From contig NC_067481.1 of assembly GCF_947179515.1 (NCBI RefSeq), positions 45,845,900 to 45,909,899 of the forward strand: a stretch of 64,000 nucleotides of DNA. Reading direction: 5' to 3'. Every line of letters begins with the position of its first letter. Position 1 is the stretch's first letter. Below, piece by piece: positions 1 through 10,948 of this stretch. This stretch comes from Apodemus sylvaticus. Lineage: Eukaryota; Chordata; Mammalia; Rodentia; Muridae. A program made the translations under genes and the position numbers. The notes under the pieces were generated by a model. It worked only from the letters and a program-made list of their open reading frames with translations, made no database searches and was not told the DNA's origin.

Positions 1-280
1 GCTTTGAATGTGTAAGGTGTGAACCTGAAATGCAACTGGAGGGACATAAGCCCAGGAGGGAGGCGCCAGTCATGTGCAGGCCTTCCGCTCACTGTCATTG
101 TTCCTTCACTGATGCTGCTAGCTCTGAGTTCCAGGCCTGGTTAGACCCTGTGTCCAAGGCTCATACAGGTTGTATTCTGAAAACCATGGATGGGATCTAG
201 AGCAGGCCTGTAGAGAGCCTTCCTGAGTCATCTTATAGGGCCTGGGCCAAAATCTATACTCTTACTCATGTCCTAACTTA

Positions 281-485
281 AAAAAATTTATGTATATGTG
301 TATGGATGTTTGTATGTGCAACTACATGTGTGCCTGGTGCCTGGTGCCCAGAGAAGTCAAAAGAGTATCAGACCTTGGAACTGAACTTACAGACAGTTAC
401 AGCTGCCGTGTGGGTACTGGGCATTGAACCTGAATTGTCTGCAAGAACAACAAATACTCTTAACCACTGAGCCATCCTAGTACCC
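281..485 (-). repeat. B3 SINE
   Basis: Reverse-oriented B2-superfamily element, recognised by the complement of the tRNA-derived head (CCACTGAGCCATCC at its right end) and the GAACTTACAGACAG core typical of B3. Confidence 0.7.
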
Positions 486-1276
486 CATCTTTTCATGTTT
501 TGCTCTCACTCCCACAACAACCCTACAAATGCATTTTGTTAATACACTATCCCCTGGAAACAGAATGAGGCTGTTCCAAGGGCTAGACTGTTGGCCAGGA
601 AGTGACCCTGGGCAGCTCCCTGTTGCCCTGTGGTTCTCTCCAAACCTTAGGGTTCCTCTGACAACGGAAGCAGAAACCACTCCTGCATCCCCTTTTACTC
701 CTCTGAACTCTTAACTGAACCTCCTTTACATAACCCTGGCTCTGCCCTACAGGGTGGCAGTTATTTTAATGGCTGTGAACCAAGAGGTTACTGTTCTGTT
801 ACGAAAACACCATTAACTTAAGAACAAAGTGAAATCCATTATGCAAATACAGCCAGGGCAGCTAATTAAGGATTTATTCAGAGACAGCTAATACACCCAG
901 CACCCAAATAAAGGAGAATGTCTTTCTGAGGAGTGACCTGGCAAAGGGACCCTTCTCTGGCTGTGAGTACTACTGAGCATAAGGCAGGAGAAGGGCCTGA
1001 GCCTTGAAGGGCAGAAGTCTGTCCAGCAAGTGTCAACAGATAGGCAACCAAGAGATGTCTGGTGTCCCACAGTTAGGGTTTACTTCCTGACTCAACTCTT
1101 ACCAGCTATGTGGTTGGAATCTCTGTGCCTCCTAGGGATTTTTGAAAGTTAAATAAGACTTTTTAAATACTCGGCACAGTGCTCGTACCTTCTAGTCCTG
1201 GAGGTCTCTCCCTGCTATCCTGGGTCTGTTGGGCTACAGAGGGGGAAGATCAAGAGGAAACAAGCGGGAAGCAACA

Positions 1277-1440
1277 AGGACATCGGGGATGTAGCTGAGC
1301 TGGTAGGGTGCTTGCCTCGCTTGCCTGAGGCCCTGGGTTTGATCTTCAGCATCCAGTGACAGTGGGTGTGGTGGTACACTCCTGTAATCCCAACACTTGG
1401 GAAGCAGAGGCAGGAGGAATGGTACAGTGATAGAAAGAGC
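1277..1440 (+). repeat. ID_B1 (B4-type) SINE
   Basis: ID-like head (GGGGATGTAGCTGAGCTGG) fused to a B1-like right half (CCTGTAATCCCAACACTTGG). Confidence 0.7.
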
Positions 1441-1593
1441 TACCCAGACGTGAGATCCAGGATTTGGATGCCTGCATCCACGTAGTGTATCAGAATCCAG
1501 AGAGGTGAGGGACGCGTGTGGTCCAAGCATCTCGGGAAGGGCCACTCACTCCACGTGCACAGCTCGCCTACTTCGCTCCACAGATTTATTTTG

Positions 1594-1770
1594 TGTTTTA
1601 AAAGAATTATTCATTTTATGTATGTGGGTATACTGTCACTTCAGAAACACCAGAAGAGGGCACTAGATCCCATTACAGGTGGCTGTGAGCTATCATGTAG
1701 TTGCTGGGAATTGAACTCAGGACCTCCGGAAGAACAGCCAGTGCTAACCACTGAACCATATCTCCAGCCC
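1594..1770 (-). repeat. B2 SINE
   Basis: Reverse-oriented B2; shows ACCAGAAGAGGGCA, GTTGCTGGGAATTGAACTC and a terminal ATATCTCCAGCCCC. Confidence 0.85.
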
Positions 1771-1817
1771 CTGTTCCACAGTTTTATAAAAGCGAACAGA
1801 GAGGCTACTGAGGGTTA

Positions 1818-1889
1818 GGGTCTCCTCTCCTCTCCTCTCCTCTCTCTCCCTTCCCCCCTCTCTCCCTCTCCCTGTCCCTCTCCCTCTCC

Positions 1890-1920
<31 letters not shown>

Positions 1921-1945
1921 CCTGTCTCTCTCTCTCTCCTGTAAC
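1818..1945. repeat. (TC)n-rich low-complexity tract
   Basis: Imperfect TCTCC/TC repeats. Arg/Glu-rich reading frames on the opposite strand here are artefacts of the repeat. Confidence 0.9.
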
Positions 1946-1964
1946 CCTTCTTTCTCCTTTTCCT

Positions 1965-2078
1965 TCGGGTTGTTTTTACAAAGTCTCCTTGTGTTACCCA
2001 GGCTGGCCTCAAAGTTCTGGGTCCCATTGACCCTCAGTCTCTGGGGTGTTGGGGGCTGCAAGCGTGTACCACCACCAG
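1965..2078 (-). repeat. Diverged B1-type SINE
   Basis: Reads CCCAGGCTGGCCTCAAAGTT and GTGTACCACCACCAGC, the complement of an old B1. Confidence 0.5.
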
Positions 2079-2402
2079 CTGTGTAGCAGTCATAATGTAT
2101 TACTGTAAATCACTGAATTACTACATTCTTGGTTTGAAACAGGGGTCAACAAACTTATTCTGTAAACCACACAGGAAGTATGTTAGGTTTCTCTGGCCAT
2201 ATGGTCTCTTGCAAATATTCAAGTCTCCCATTGTAGTGTGAACGCAGCCAAAGATACAAATAAATGAACCTGGATATATTCCAATAAAACTTTGTTTCTA
2301 AAAAAAAATTACTTTATTTCAAGACACTAAGATCTGAATTTCATGCTATTTCCTTGTGCTTTTTAAAGGTTTATTTTTACATTTTTTAAAAATGTATTTC
2401 TT

Positions 2403-2556
2403 GCCGGGCGGTGGTGGCGCACGCCTGTAATCCCAGCACTTGGAAGGCAGAGGCAGGCGGATTTCTGAGTTCAAGGCCAGCCTGGTCTACAGAGTGAGTT
2501 CCAGGACAGCCAGGGCTACACAGAGAAACCCTGTCTCAAAAATAAACAAACAAACA
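2403..2556 (+). repeat. Young B1 (Mus-type) SINE with perfect target-site duplications
   Basis: A full B1 starting GCCGGGCGGTGGTGGCGCAC with an A-rich tail, flanked by identical 15-bp duplications at 2388-2402 and 2557-2571. The low divergence points to insertion in the Mus lineage. Confidence 0.95.
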
Positions 2557-2574
2557 AAAAATGTATTTCTTTTT

Positions 2575-2978
2575 ATCTTATGTGTTTTGAGTGTTTTGCC
2601 GGCGTAGATATGTGTACAGCTCATACATGCCTGCTGCCTTTGGAGGTACCAGAAGGAATTTGATCCTTGGAAATGGATTTACAGAGAGTTGTGAGCCGTG
2701 ATGAGAACTGAGCCCAGATCTTCTGCAAGAGCAATAAGTGCTCTTAACAGTTGAGCCATCGCTCCCAGCCTATTTTAATTTTGTATATGTATGAGTATTT
2801 TATCTGCATATATGTACGTGTACCCTGTATTTGGTGCCCATGGAGGTCAGAAGCAGGTGTCATGTCCCCAAGAACTGGAGTTACAGACAGCTGTGGGCTG
2901 CCATATGGATGCTGGGAAGCAAGCCTGGGTCCTCTGGAAGAGCAGCCGGTTCTCTAGCCACTGAGCCGCCTGTCCACC
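2575..2978 (-). repeat. Two tandem B3-like SINEs
   Basis: Two reverse B2-superfamily copies (about 2575-2769 and 2770-2978), each ending in a GAGCC head complement. The young B1 inserted just beside the first. Confidence 0.65.
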
Positions 2979-3020
2979 TAGCCTCCTTTTAGAGACGAGG
3001 TTTTATTTGGTAGCTGCCCG

Positions 3021-3049
3021 CCCCCCCCCCCCCCCACACACACACACTA
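3021..3049. repeat. Poly(C)/(CA)n microsatellite
   Basis: A run of about 17 C followed by CA repeats. Confidence 0.9.
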
Positions 3050-5140
3050 AGTAACCCAGACTGACTTGGAGCTCGAGCTCCCCCTGCTTCGCCTCTGGAA
3101 CATCTTCTGGGCCTGAACGACCGCCCTGCTCAGTATTACTGTGTCTTGCAATAGTATTCTGCTTTAGATTTCTAAAAATCAACCATTTAAAAAATATAGA
3201 AACCATCTTAATTTGTGGATTTTAATAGACAAGAAGCTAGATTTGGTCCAAACTGGCTACGTTGCCAGTGCCTACCTCCAAACAAATTCAGGTCTCAGTA
3301 ATCCCAGGTTTGAAAAGTGCTCCTGTGCGTTATGCCGCAGCCTGCATGAACAGAGTGCTCAGATGCCTCACAGCGCTAATTAAGAAAGATGGAGAGTAAT
3401 GTGAATGTGCTTTAAAACCTTCAAAGCACGATAGAGTGCTAAGTATTATTATTGTCGTTGCTATTATTCTGTCATTAGCAACTCCTTTCTTATGGCTACC
3501 CTAATTTACTCATGTGTACCAGATTTTTTTTTTTTATTCCTTTTACTGAATAGGATGCAGTACAGATAGATCTTCCCACTCCCTGAATGGTATCTGAATA
3601 CGATTTTCCACCTTTGGGCTGAATGCCATCCAAATTGCCTTAGCTTTGCTCTTAATTTTGATTTTCTAAATGATTTCATCATCTTTGTCGTTCTTGCTTC
3701 TCTCTGGATCTTTCTAGACACACCGGCATAATACCATAAGATAAATGATAGAAATGAGTGTATTTAATGTCATCTGATGATGATTTGAAAAACCGCAGAA
3801 ACCTTTCTGAGCCGGCGGTGGGGGAGGTTGCCCAGTTCTTCTTCTGTTCCGTTTCCTGTGACAGCGCATACGAAACACGGGTGGGCTCGGGTTATTTGCA
3901 TACATTCTGGGAACAGACAATGACATGTGTCGGATCATAAGGCCTGAGTCTTTTGTGATGTGTACAGCCGGCGTGCTGGTACAAACCGAAAAGCCAGGCT
4001 CTGAGGCCATCTCTTTTCTGCCCCGCCTTCTCCCTTTGAGTTCTACTATCCAGCTCCTGACCCGGGCTGCCCCTGCTTCGCTGACAATATCAGACAAGAT
4101 CACAGCCGTAGGCAGTACAGCTGCTGGCAGAACCTGGTGGCCCCCTCCGCAGCTGCTGCTTCCAGTGCCTGCGAAGTGTCTGGCTTGTCAGCCACATCCT
4201 TCCCTAGAGCAATCTTTGTTAACCAATTCCACCTCGGCCCACTGAGCGGAAGATGAAACACAGGAAAGCTGTTCCCAAACCTACAAAGACAGCAGCCATC
4301 ACCAAGGCCCTTCCCCAAGGTGGTGCTGGGAGCTGGCTCACCTGGCACTTTGAACTGGAGCACAGGGAAAGATGGCCAGAGCCCAGAGGGGAAGATGGAA
4401 GATTCGGGGAGAGTTGTCTGCTACTCCTAGCACCTCCCTGCTCTGCTCTCCCCGCTGACCCCAGCCCTATTTTAGTAACTGCTGGAGATTCCTGATCAAT
4501 CACCAGCTCCTATGGTACATGGGCCACAGAGGCATCAGCAGTCCAGAGAGGTCTTCAGCGGCCTCTTCTCGGTGCTGAAATCTCACTTCAGCGGCCGTGA
4601 GGAAGGCTGTGAGGAAGACCGGGTCCACACCAGGGCTCGTGATTAAGGTGGTGGACATTCTGGGAGGTGGGAGTTGCAAACTTGCTAGTGTTTCCTGGTA
4701 ACCCTAGAGTTTCAGTCCCTCCTCTCTAGACTAGCCCTGACTATTTGTTTCTTAGTCTTCCCCACTCTCTATAGAAAGACTTTTGTCCCTTTGTCCTTTT
4801 TTCTTAAACTTTGTAGCTTGGGTCTGAGCTAAAAAAAAAAAAAGAGGCGGGAAGGCCCCTTAGCACAGGCGTAAGAAACCGATACAGAATCAGTAGTCTA
4901 TTTATTGGGATCCAGGAAAAACCATTAAGAAAATAAGCACTTAAATGCTTTTCAATCTGCCTGTGGAAGTCATCTGTCTTCATACCGGGGAAAGGCCCGG
5001 TCTCCAATCCTGGTTTTGATTGACTGATTTCCAATCTCTGAGCATTTCCCACAGGAGCCCCTCACCTGTCTCCCATAATGACAGGCCTTTGCATTTCCAG
5101 GCAGTGTTTTACATTTATTTCCGATTTGCTCATAATGGTC

Positions 5141-5162
5141 AAAAAAAAAAAAAAAAAAAAAA
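5141..5162. repeat. A22 homopolymer
   Basis: Uninterrupted A run in otherwise unique intronic sequence; no SINE body is visible directly upstream. Confidence 0.9.
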
Positions 5163-7082
5163 CCTCTCTCCAATCCAAGGCATTTCTCCAACGGTGCGCT
5201 GTTTCCCTCAGGCCAAATAGCTCAGCTGTGATCCACGGAAAATGAGAATTTCCCAAACACATCTTTGGACTTGGGGAGGGTCCGGCATCATGGATTCAGA
5301 TGGAAAATTTCCCACTGTTAGATCAATATCTGGGCTAAGAAATAAATGCCACAGGGGCAGAGAGCTGGAGCAAAATGATTACAATCGGCACAATTACATC
5401 CGGCAGAATCAGCTCCGTGACTACTAGGGTTGGGGAGCGCTGGCCTCATCCACCACAGGACGGCTGGGGAATTAGAACATCACTCAGCATTTCATAATTC
5501 GACAGATTTGCCCGTTGTCTTGGCACAAGTTCATTTTCCCCACACAATACGTCTCTGTAAATGGAGTTCTGTTGAAGGAAAGAAGGAAGGTAGGAAGGAA
5601 GGCCAGGGGGGAGAAGGCCAGCTCAGCCAGAGTACAGGAGAAACCAAGGCTGTGTTATTGCATGCAGAGCTTAAGAGACACTGCGATTTTTGGACCAGAG
5701 AGCTGACACGTGTCTGCTTAGGAGAGCTGTAAGTCATCTTTCCCACAATTCTGCTCAGCCTGGAGCCCATCAGGTGAAAGGGTTCAAGAACACCTGAGTG
5801 TGTACAGCAGTACACGCCTGAAATCCAACACTTGGGAGATGATGGGAGAAAGTCCCTTTCTAAAGAAAAAACAAAACAAAAAACACAGACAGACAGGGTA
5901 TGGCTTGCCTAGTGACATTTATTTGCCTAGTGTACTGGAATCCCTGGGTTCCACCCCCAGCATCATAAACCAACTACAAAACACTGGGTGCTGCTTCTTT
6001 TCCTTTTAGAGATGCTGGGATTGGGATCCAGGCCCTGGCGCTTGGGTCTGAGCCAGGCAAATGCTCCACTGAGCTGCTCCCTCTAGCCTTTGGGGTGGCT
6101 TCCTAATTATCTTGCTGACCAAGAAGTTGACTAGGCAAGTTTTCATGACTTTAGGACTAATCTGAAGTCCTTTCGGGAGGCTACAGAAAGGAGCCTGGCT
6201 CCTGGCTGGGGATTCTGCCTCATCTAGCCTAAGCTGAGCTTTTGAAGAGGCAGAGCTGGCGTCACTATCTCACCATGAATGCCGGGTAGGCGGGGGCCAT
6301 GGCGAATGGATTGGGCATGCTGCGCGGCTCTGTGTACTGACACCGGCCCCCAGGCCCACTGCATCCCTACCCCCTCCCACTCTTCCCTTTAATCCCCACG
6401 ACCAGATAATGTGGGATTTGGAAGCATGTAATATCCGTGAGACTCCATTATAGGCTATTACGAGCTTTATATGCAGTACCTGGGGGATGCAGCAGACTGC
6501 CACTGGGCTGTGGAGCTGCTGAAGCCAAGGGAGAACACAGGAACCGTCCCAAGGGCCAGAGGCACCTTTCCATTGTTTAGATCGCTCCCCTCAAAAGGGA
6601 CTTCTGGTCTATTATGGCAGAGGGGTAGGGAGCATCAAAGAGGAAGCATCAGAGGGAAATTGCTCTCTCCCTCGCAAAGTGAGACGGATGGAAGAAGTCT
6701 AGGGAGACTCTCTGAGTTTATTGCTGGAGCTCTGTGCACCAATCCATGTCTGTGCTCATGTATGATAATGACACAGTGTCTGCGTGACCTTCTGGAGCGC
6801 TGCGGGCTTGGCATCCCTGTCCTCTGTCCACTCAGTGTGAGTGGCAACCCCAGGCATCGTGACAACCACAAAACATCTCCTACTACCACTGACCTGAAGG
6901 GAGTCTTGGGTTTCAGAGGAGGAATTTGGGCCCTGGAGTAGTGAGTCACCAGTCAAAGTCACACCAAGGTGACACCCGGATTAGAAGCAGAGCCAGATCT
7001 TCTTTTCCCTGAAATAAGGAGAAGCAATGAGGCAGGCCGGCAAATGCGCAAGGTCAAAGCAGTGTAGGAAGGGAGAGGGACA

Positions 7083-7101
7083 GGGGTGGGGTGGGGTGGG
7101 G
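7083..7101 (+). other. G-quadruplex motif, (GGGGT)3GGGG
   Basis: Four G4 runs separated by single T loops on the Pipox sense strand inside intron 2. Confidence 0.85.
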
Positions 7102-7107
7102 AGGAGC

Positions 7108-7320
7108 CAGAAAGATGACCCGCACCACACCGCACGTTAAGAACGCATACTGTTCCTTCAGACCCCTTGGGTCCCATTCCCAGCAACCATGTTGGGTGGT
7201 TCACAGCTGCCTGTATCCCAGCTCCTGGGGATCTGACACCTCTAGCTTCTGTAGGCCCTTGCACTCATGTGCATACACACACACACACAATTTAATAAAC
7301 ATATTATAAAAATAAATCTT
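7108..7320 (+). repeat. B3/B2-like SINE with (CA)n tail
   Basis: Diverged forward element: TTCCCAGCAACCATG, GGCCCTTGCACTCATGTGCA, short (CA)n and an A-rich end. Confidence 0.6.
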
Positions 7321-7723
7321 TGCAAAGTAAAGTGGGGGGGGGGAGAGAAATGGGAGGGGGCAGTGGTGGACCAGTGGAGAGCAGGTAAGGGATCACATCT
7401 CAGTGGACACCTGCTATTTTGTCTGGCATTTCCAAGGTATAAGAAAAGTCATGGGGACTTAGGACCTCTGCTGTCAAGAACAAGATAAAGGGATAAGCGA
7501 CAGTGAGTGTCAGGGGAGACTTGGGAATGGTCTGGAAATCGGTTAGAAAATGCCAAGACTCCAAAATGGAGTCTAGATGGCTTTACTTCTGCTCTGAACA
7601 TTAGACAGAGCTGCAACTGCTGTAGACATGGGTCCCTCAATGAGGAATGGGACTAGGTGGCCAGGGCATGACAAATCCCTTCACCCATCTGGCTTTTTTT
7701 TTTTTTTTTTTTTTTTGAAACAG

Positions 7724-7937
7724 GCAGACTGAGCTCTTGTTTCTGGGAATGAAGGAAAATCCGGAATTAAAGACAATCCAGGCCACTCTGTCTAGGCAGG
7801 GGATTGACCACGAGTGTCTTTCGTCAGTGGATTTAAAGCAACGCTTTCCAAACATTCAGTTCACCAGGGGAGAAGTGGGGCTCTTGGACAAGACTGGAGG
7901 TGTTCTCTATGCAGACAAGGCCCTCAGGGCCCTCCAG
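7724..7937 (+). CDS. Pipox: Pipox coding exon 3 (first in window)
   Basis: 214 bp; the first base completes a split codon (residue 88), then 71 codons (89-159) ending in ALQ at phase 0. The acceptor is T23 followed by GAAACAG; the donor is GTGAGG. The exon encodes the ENPELKTIQATLSRQGID segment of the substrate-domain side. Exon numbering assumes the usual eight-exon mammalian structure. Confidence 0.95.
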
Positions 7938-10900
7938 GTGAGGCTGCGCTGCCCTGGGGCAATGCAAATCCTTGCTCTGGGCATGCTGGCCCCTAGTCAG
8001 TAGAAAAGTCTTGACTTTGCTCCTAATGCTTTTTTAAAAAAATATTTATTTATTTTATGCACATGAATACACAGTAGCTGTCTTCAGACACACACCAGAA
8101 GAGGGCATCAGATCCCATTATAGATGGTTGTGAGCTGCCATGTGGTTGCTGGGAATTGAACTCAGGACCTGTGGAAAAGCAGTTAGTGTTCTTAACTGTT
8201 GAGCCATATCTCCAGCCCCCATGGTCCTGATTTTTAAGACAAAGCTCTGTCTCTCTCTGTCTCTCTGTCTCTCTGTCTCTCTCTGTCTCTCTGTCTCTCT
8301 GTCTCTCTCTCTCTCAGCACACCTGCTGGTGGCCTCTTTGTCAACCCTGAAGGGCGGGACTCGAGTCTGCATTCTTGTCTGCACTAGGTGACAGGCTCTT
8401 GGTCTCCCAGGCTGAACCATATACACAGCTAACTCATCTCTCTCTTCTCTCGTCCCTGACCTCTCAGCATATTGTTTGCCAGCTAGGAGGCACAGTGTGT
8501 GATGGAGAGAAGGTAGTGGAGATAAGACCTGGTCTACCCGTCACAGTGAGAACCACCTCGAAGAGCTACCAAGCCAACAGCTTGGTCATCACTGCTGGTC
8601 CCTGGACCAACCGGGTTCTTCATCCCCTGGGGATTGAGTTGCCTCTCCAGGTAGGATGAGCTGGAGACCGGAGGGTCAGCAATTAAGAGGAGAAATCGGG
8701 GCACCAGCCAGACTTGACTTTGAGCCGCTTCCTAGCAGTCAACGTTGGGCAAATTAGTTCACCTCATTAAGCATCAGTTTTACCGATATGGGAAATAGCA
8801 GCTACCTCAAAAGGCTATTGGTGAATTAAACTGTCTGGTGTTATACACCAGAACCTCCAGGAGATAGCCAGACTTACAGCCCTGTATCAACTCCCGAAAA
8901 GCTGGTAAAGTCTGGCTGGGGTGTGGCTGTGGGAGACAACTGAGGTTTGGAACTCTTTGTCAAGTATAATGTATATTATATGTACATGACATATGTACAT
9001 GACGAGAGAACTAGGTAAAACAGGTTGGACATGAAAGGGCCACAGGACCCTACCCGGCCCTGCTGTCGTTATCTGTAGAGCTCCATGGCTTCCCCTTATC
9101 TCCATCTCCCTCCTGCTTCAAGACCCTTAGGATCAATGTGTGCTACTGGCGAGAGAAGGTCCCTGGGAGCTACAGTGTATCACAAGCCTTCCCATGCATC
9201 CTGAGTCTGGATCTGGCCCCCCACCACATCTATGGACTGCCAGCGTCAGAGTACCCAGGGCTGATGAAGGTAAGGAGGAAATGCTAAGAAAGCACTGGAT
9301 TACTGAGTGCCCATGGAGGTCTCGGTATCCGCTCTAACATCCCTCTGTAGGACCCTCATGGAGTCTGCCTCACTCTTGGCCATCTGCAGCATAAGCTCTT
9401 AAACACAGGGCGGGTCTGGAGATGAGGGCTAGGTGACTTTAGGTGCTAATAATAGCTAGCACATGCCAGGATTGGGGATTGGGATGATGGGTGGACACAA
9501 ACTGTATCCAAACCCACCCCTCACCAGCTGGTACGCCCGGAAAGTCAGCTCTACAGCTCATGCTCATCCAATGAATGTGTGTGTGTGTGTGTGTGTGTGC
9601 AGATCTGCTATCACCATGGTGACAATGTGGACCCAGAGGAGCGGGACTGCCCCAAAACCTTCTCAGACGGCCAAGACGTTCAGATTCTATGCCACTTTGT
9701 CAGAGATCATTTACCAGGCCTGCGGCCGGAGCCAGACATCATGGAGCGCTGCATGTACACGGTAAGTGGGCCGCTCCAATCTGCAAAACGGGGGAGTTGG
9801 GGGTGGGGTAGAGATAGACAGATCCCAGGCTGGCCAGGGCTGATTCCATTTGACCTCTGACCCAGTGTGTGACTTTCAACTAGCCAGCTAATTCCTGTGG
9901 ATTGGTTCACCTCTGTGAACCAGAGAGGGGCCTGTTAAAGATTATTCATATTCCTTTTTATTAGGCGGTGAGGCTTTTGCCTGGCAGTCCTTTCCTAAAT
10001 TTCCCAGAAGAGCTCTAAAACAGTTCTTGGCAAGATGTTCCCAGTTGAGCAGGCCTTGGGGACGAAGAGAAGAGACAGATGCCACCAGGCCCGAGGCATC
10101 TTGGCTAAAGTTAGTTCTCAAAGATGACTACCTACAGTGTCTGTGCACAGTAGGGGAGTGGCAGCCTTTCGGTGAGAACAGAGGGGGTTGGGCAAGCAAA
10201 GAGTAGACCTCAGCCCCATCCCGTCTCTCTTGAAAGAGTCCAAGCCGGGCGGTGGTAGTGCACGCCTGTAATCCCAGCACTCTGGAAGGCAGAGGCAGGC
10301 GGATTTCTGAGTTTGAGTCCAGCCTGGTCTACAGAGTGAGTTCTAGGACAGCCAGGGCTATACAGAGAAACCCTGTCTAGAAAAAACCAAATCCACCCCC
10401 ACCCGCCCCCCAAAAAAGAAAGAGTCCAAAACCAGAGTCTATAGTTCCTACCTGTCTTCAGAGGACACAGGTGTGACTTTCCTTCTAGAATACCCCCGAT
10501 GAACACTTTATTCTTGATTGCCACCCAAAGTACGACAACATCGTCATTGGCGCTGGATTCTCTGGTGAGTCTGAGAATAGGCATGTGGGTACCAGATAGA
10601 GGGGGATCCTGCGTACTTTAGCTGAAGGCTGGACACTGGGTGAATTGGGAGGGTAGGTAGAAAAAAAAAGAGGGGGTACTTATGGCAGGTGTCAATTTCT
10701 GGCTTTGGGATGAGACCGTGAGAAGAGGTAGTCCTGTCAGTGCAGGGAGGGAACTTTTCTAGAGCCCAGAGTCTGTACTTGAAGAAACATGACACAATCT
10801 CCTCCTCCTCCTCACAGGACATGGATTCAAGTTGTCCCCTGTTGTGGGGAAGATCCTCTATGAGCTAAGCATGAAATTACCACCATCCTATGACTTGACT

Positions 10901-10948
10901 CCGTTTCGAATAAGCCGCTTCTCTACGATGAGCAAAACCCACCTTTGA
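7724..10948 (+). CDS. Pipox: Pipox, peroxisomal sarcosine/L-pipecolate oxidase (3' six exons; 5' end outside window)
   Basis: PIPOX is a FAD enzyme of the DAAO/monomeric sarcosine oxidase family that oxidises sarcosine and L-pipecolate with release of H2O2 in peroxisomes. Six exons joined by GT/AG borders give 302 codons plus one split codon, corresponding to residues 88-390 if the protein has the usual 390 residues. On that numbering the Cys of the RCMYT motif (codon 9750-9752) is Cys319, the family's covalent flavin site (Cys315 in bacterial MSOX), and Lys of SGHGFK (10829-10831) aligns with the oxygen-activating Lys. The motif CMYTNTPDEHF is typical of the family. Exons 1-2 with the N-terminal GxGxxG must lie upstream of position 1. 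The C-terminus reads Thr-His-Leu, an off-consensus variant of the PTS1 peroxisomal signal. The gene converges on Myo18a. Confidence 0.95.
8034..8219 (-). repeat. B2 SINE in Pipox intron 3
   Basis: Reverse B2 with T-rich left end and ATATCTCCAGCCCCC right end; it ends about 250 bp before exon 4. Confidence 0.9.
8246..8316. repeat. (TCTCTG)n microsatellite
   Basis: Imperfect hexanucleotide repeat in Pipox intron 3. Confidence 0.9.
8468..8650 (+). CDS. Pipox: Pipox coding exon 4
   Basis: 183 bp, 61 codons, phase 0 to 0. Acceptor CTCTCAG, donor GTAGGA. Contains the HIVCQLGGTV and VITAGPWTN segments; the latter (ITAGPW) is the conserved FAD-domain strand-loop of the glycine/sarcosine oxidase family. 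Confidence 0.95.
9123..9269 (+). CDS. Pipox: Pipox coding exon 5
   Basis: 147 bp, 49 codons, phase 0 to 0. Acceptor TGCTTCAAG, donor GTAAGG. Encodes TLRINVCYWREKVPGSY and the HHIYGLPASEYPGLMK stretch of the substrate-binding domain. Confidence 0.95.
9576..9599. repeat. (TG)12 microsatellite abutting the exon 6 acceptor
   Basis: Twelve TG units end at 9599 and are followed at once by CAG (9600-9602) and exon 6. Confidence 0.97.
9603..9761 (+). CDS. Pipox: Pipox coding exon 6, carries the covalent-FAD cysteine
   Basis: 159 bp, 53 codons, phase 0 to 0. The acceptor CAG is preceded directly by (TG)12 rather than a normal pyrimidine tract; the donor GTAAGT is strong. Contains ICYHHGDNVDPEE and ends MERCMYT, where Cys319 is the expected flavin attachment residue. 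Confidence 0.95.
10244..10417 (+). repeat. B1 SINE with 12-bp target-site duplications
   Basis: B1 body in Pipox intron 6, flanked by GAAAGAGTCCAA at 10232-10243 and 10418-10429. Confidence 0.92.
10489..10564 (+). CDS. Pipox: Pipox coding exon 7
   Basis: 76 bp, 25 codons plus one base. Acceptor CCTTCTAG, donor GTGAGT. Encodes NTPDEHFILDCHP and IGAGFSG; the final Gly codon is split with the next exon. Confidence 0.95.
10818..10948 (+). CDS. Pipox: Pipox terminal coding exon 8
   Basis: 131 bp: two bases complete Gly348, then 42 codons and TGA at 10946-10948. Acceptor CTCCTCACAG. Begins HGFK with the conserved Lys352 and ends RFSTMSKTHL. The last three residues are Thr-His-Leu, where Ala-His-Leu is the signal reported for mammalian PIPOX and [SAC][KRH][LM] is the usual PTS1 pattern. 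Confidence 0.94.

Larger units (their letters stand above)
1..7723 (+). other. Pipox: Pipox intron 2 (3' part)
   Basis: No coding exon of Pipox was found here, and none of the expected N-terminal protein appears in any frame. Positions 281-2978 are dense in SINEs. About 3200-7080 is mostly unique sequence with scattered homopolymers; 5170-5580 is unrepetitive and could hold conserved non-coding sequence. A G-quadruplex motif and a B3-like SINE lie at 7083-7320. Confidence 0.75.

Noticed and set aside
6471..6941. 156-codon open frame on the + strand in Pipox intron 2
   Set aside because: It shows no similarity to Pipox N-terminal sequence, no conserved motif and no splice context; length is within chance for this GC content.
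1..7723. Search for Pipox exons 1-2 in the window
   Set aside because: No frame encodes the expected N-terminal FAD-binding segment or the sequence before residue 88, so they must lie upstream.
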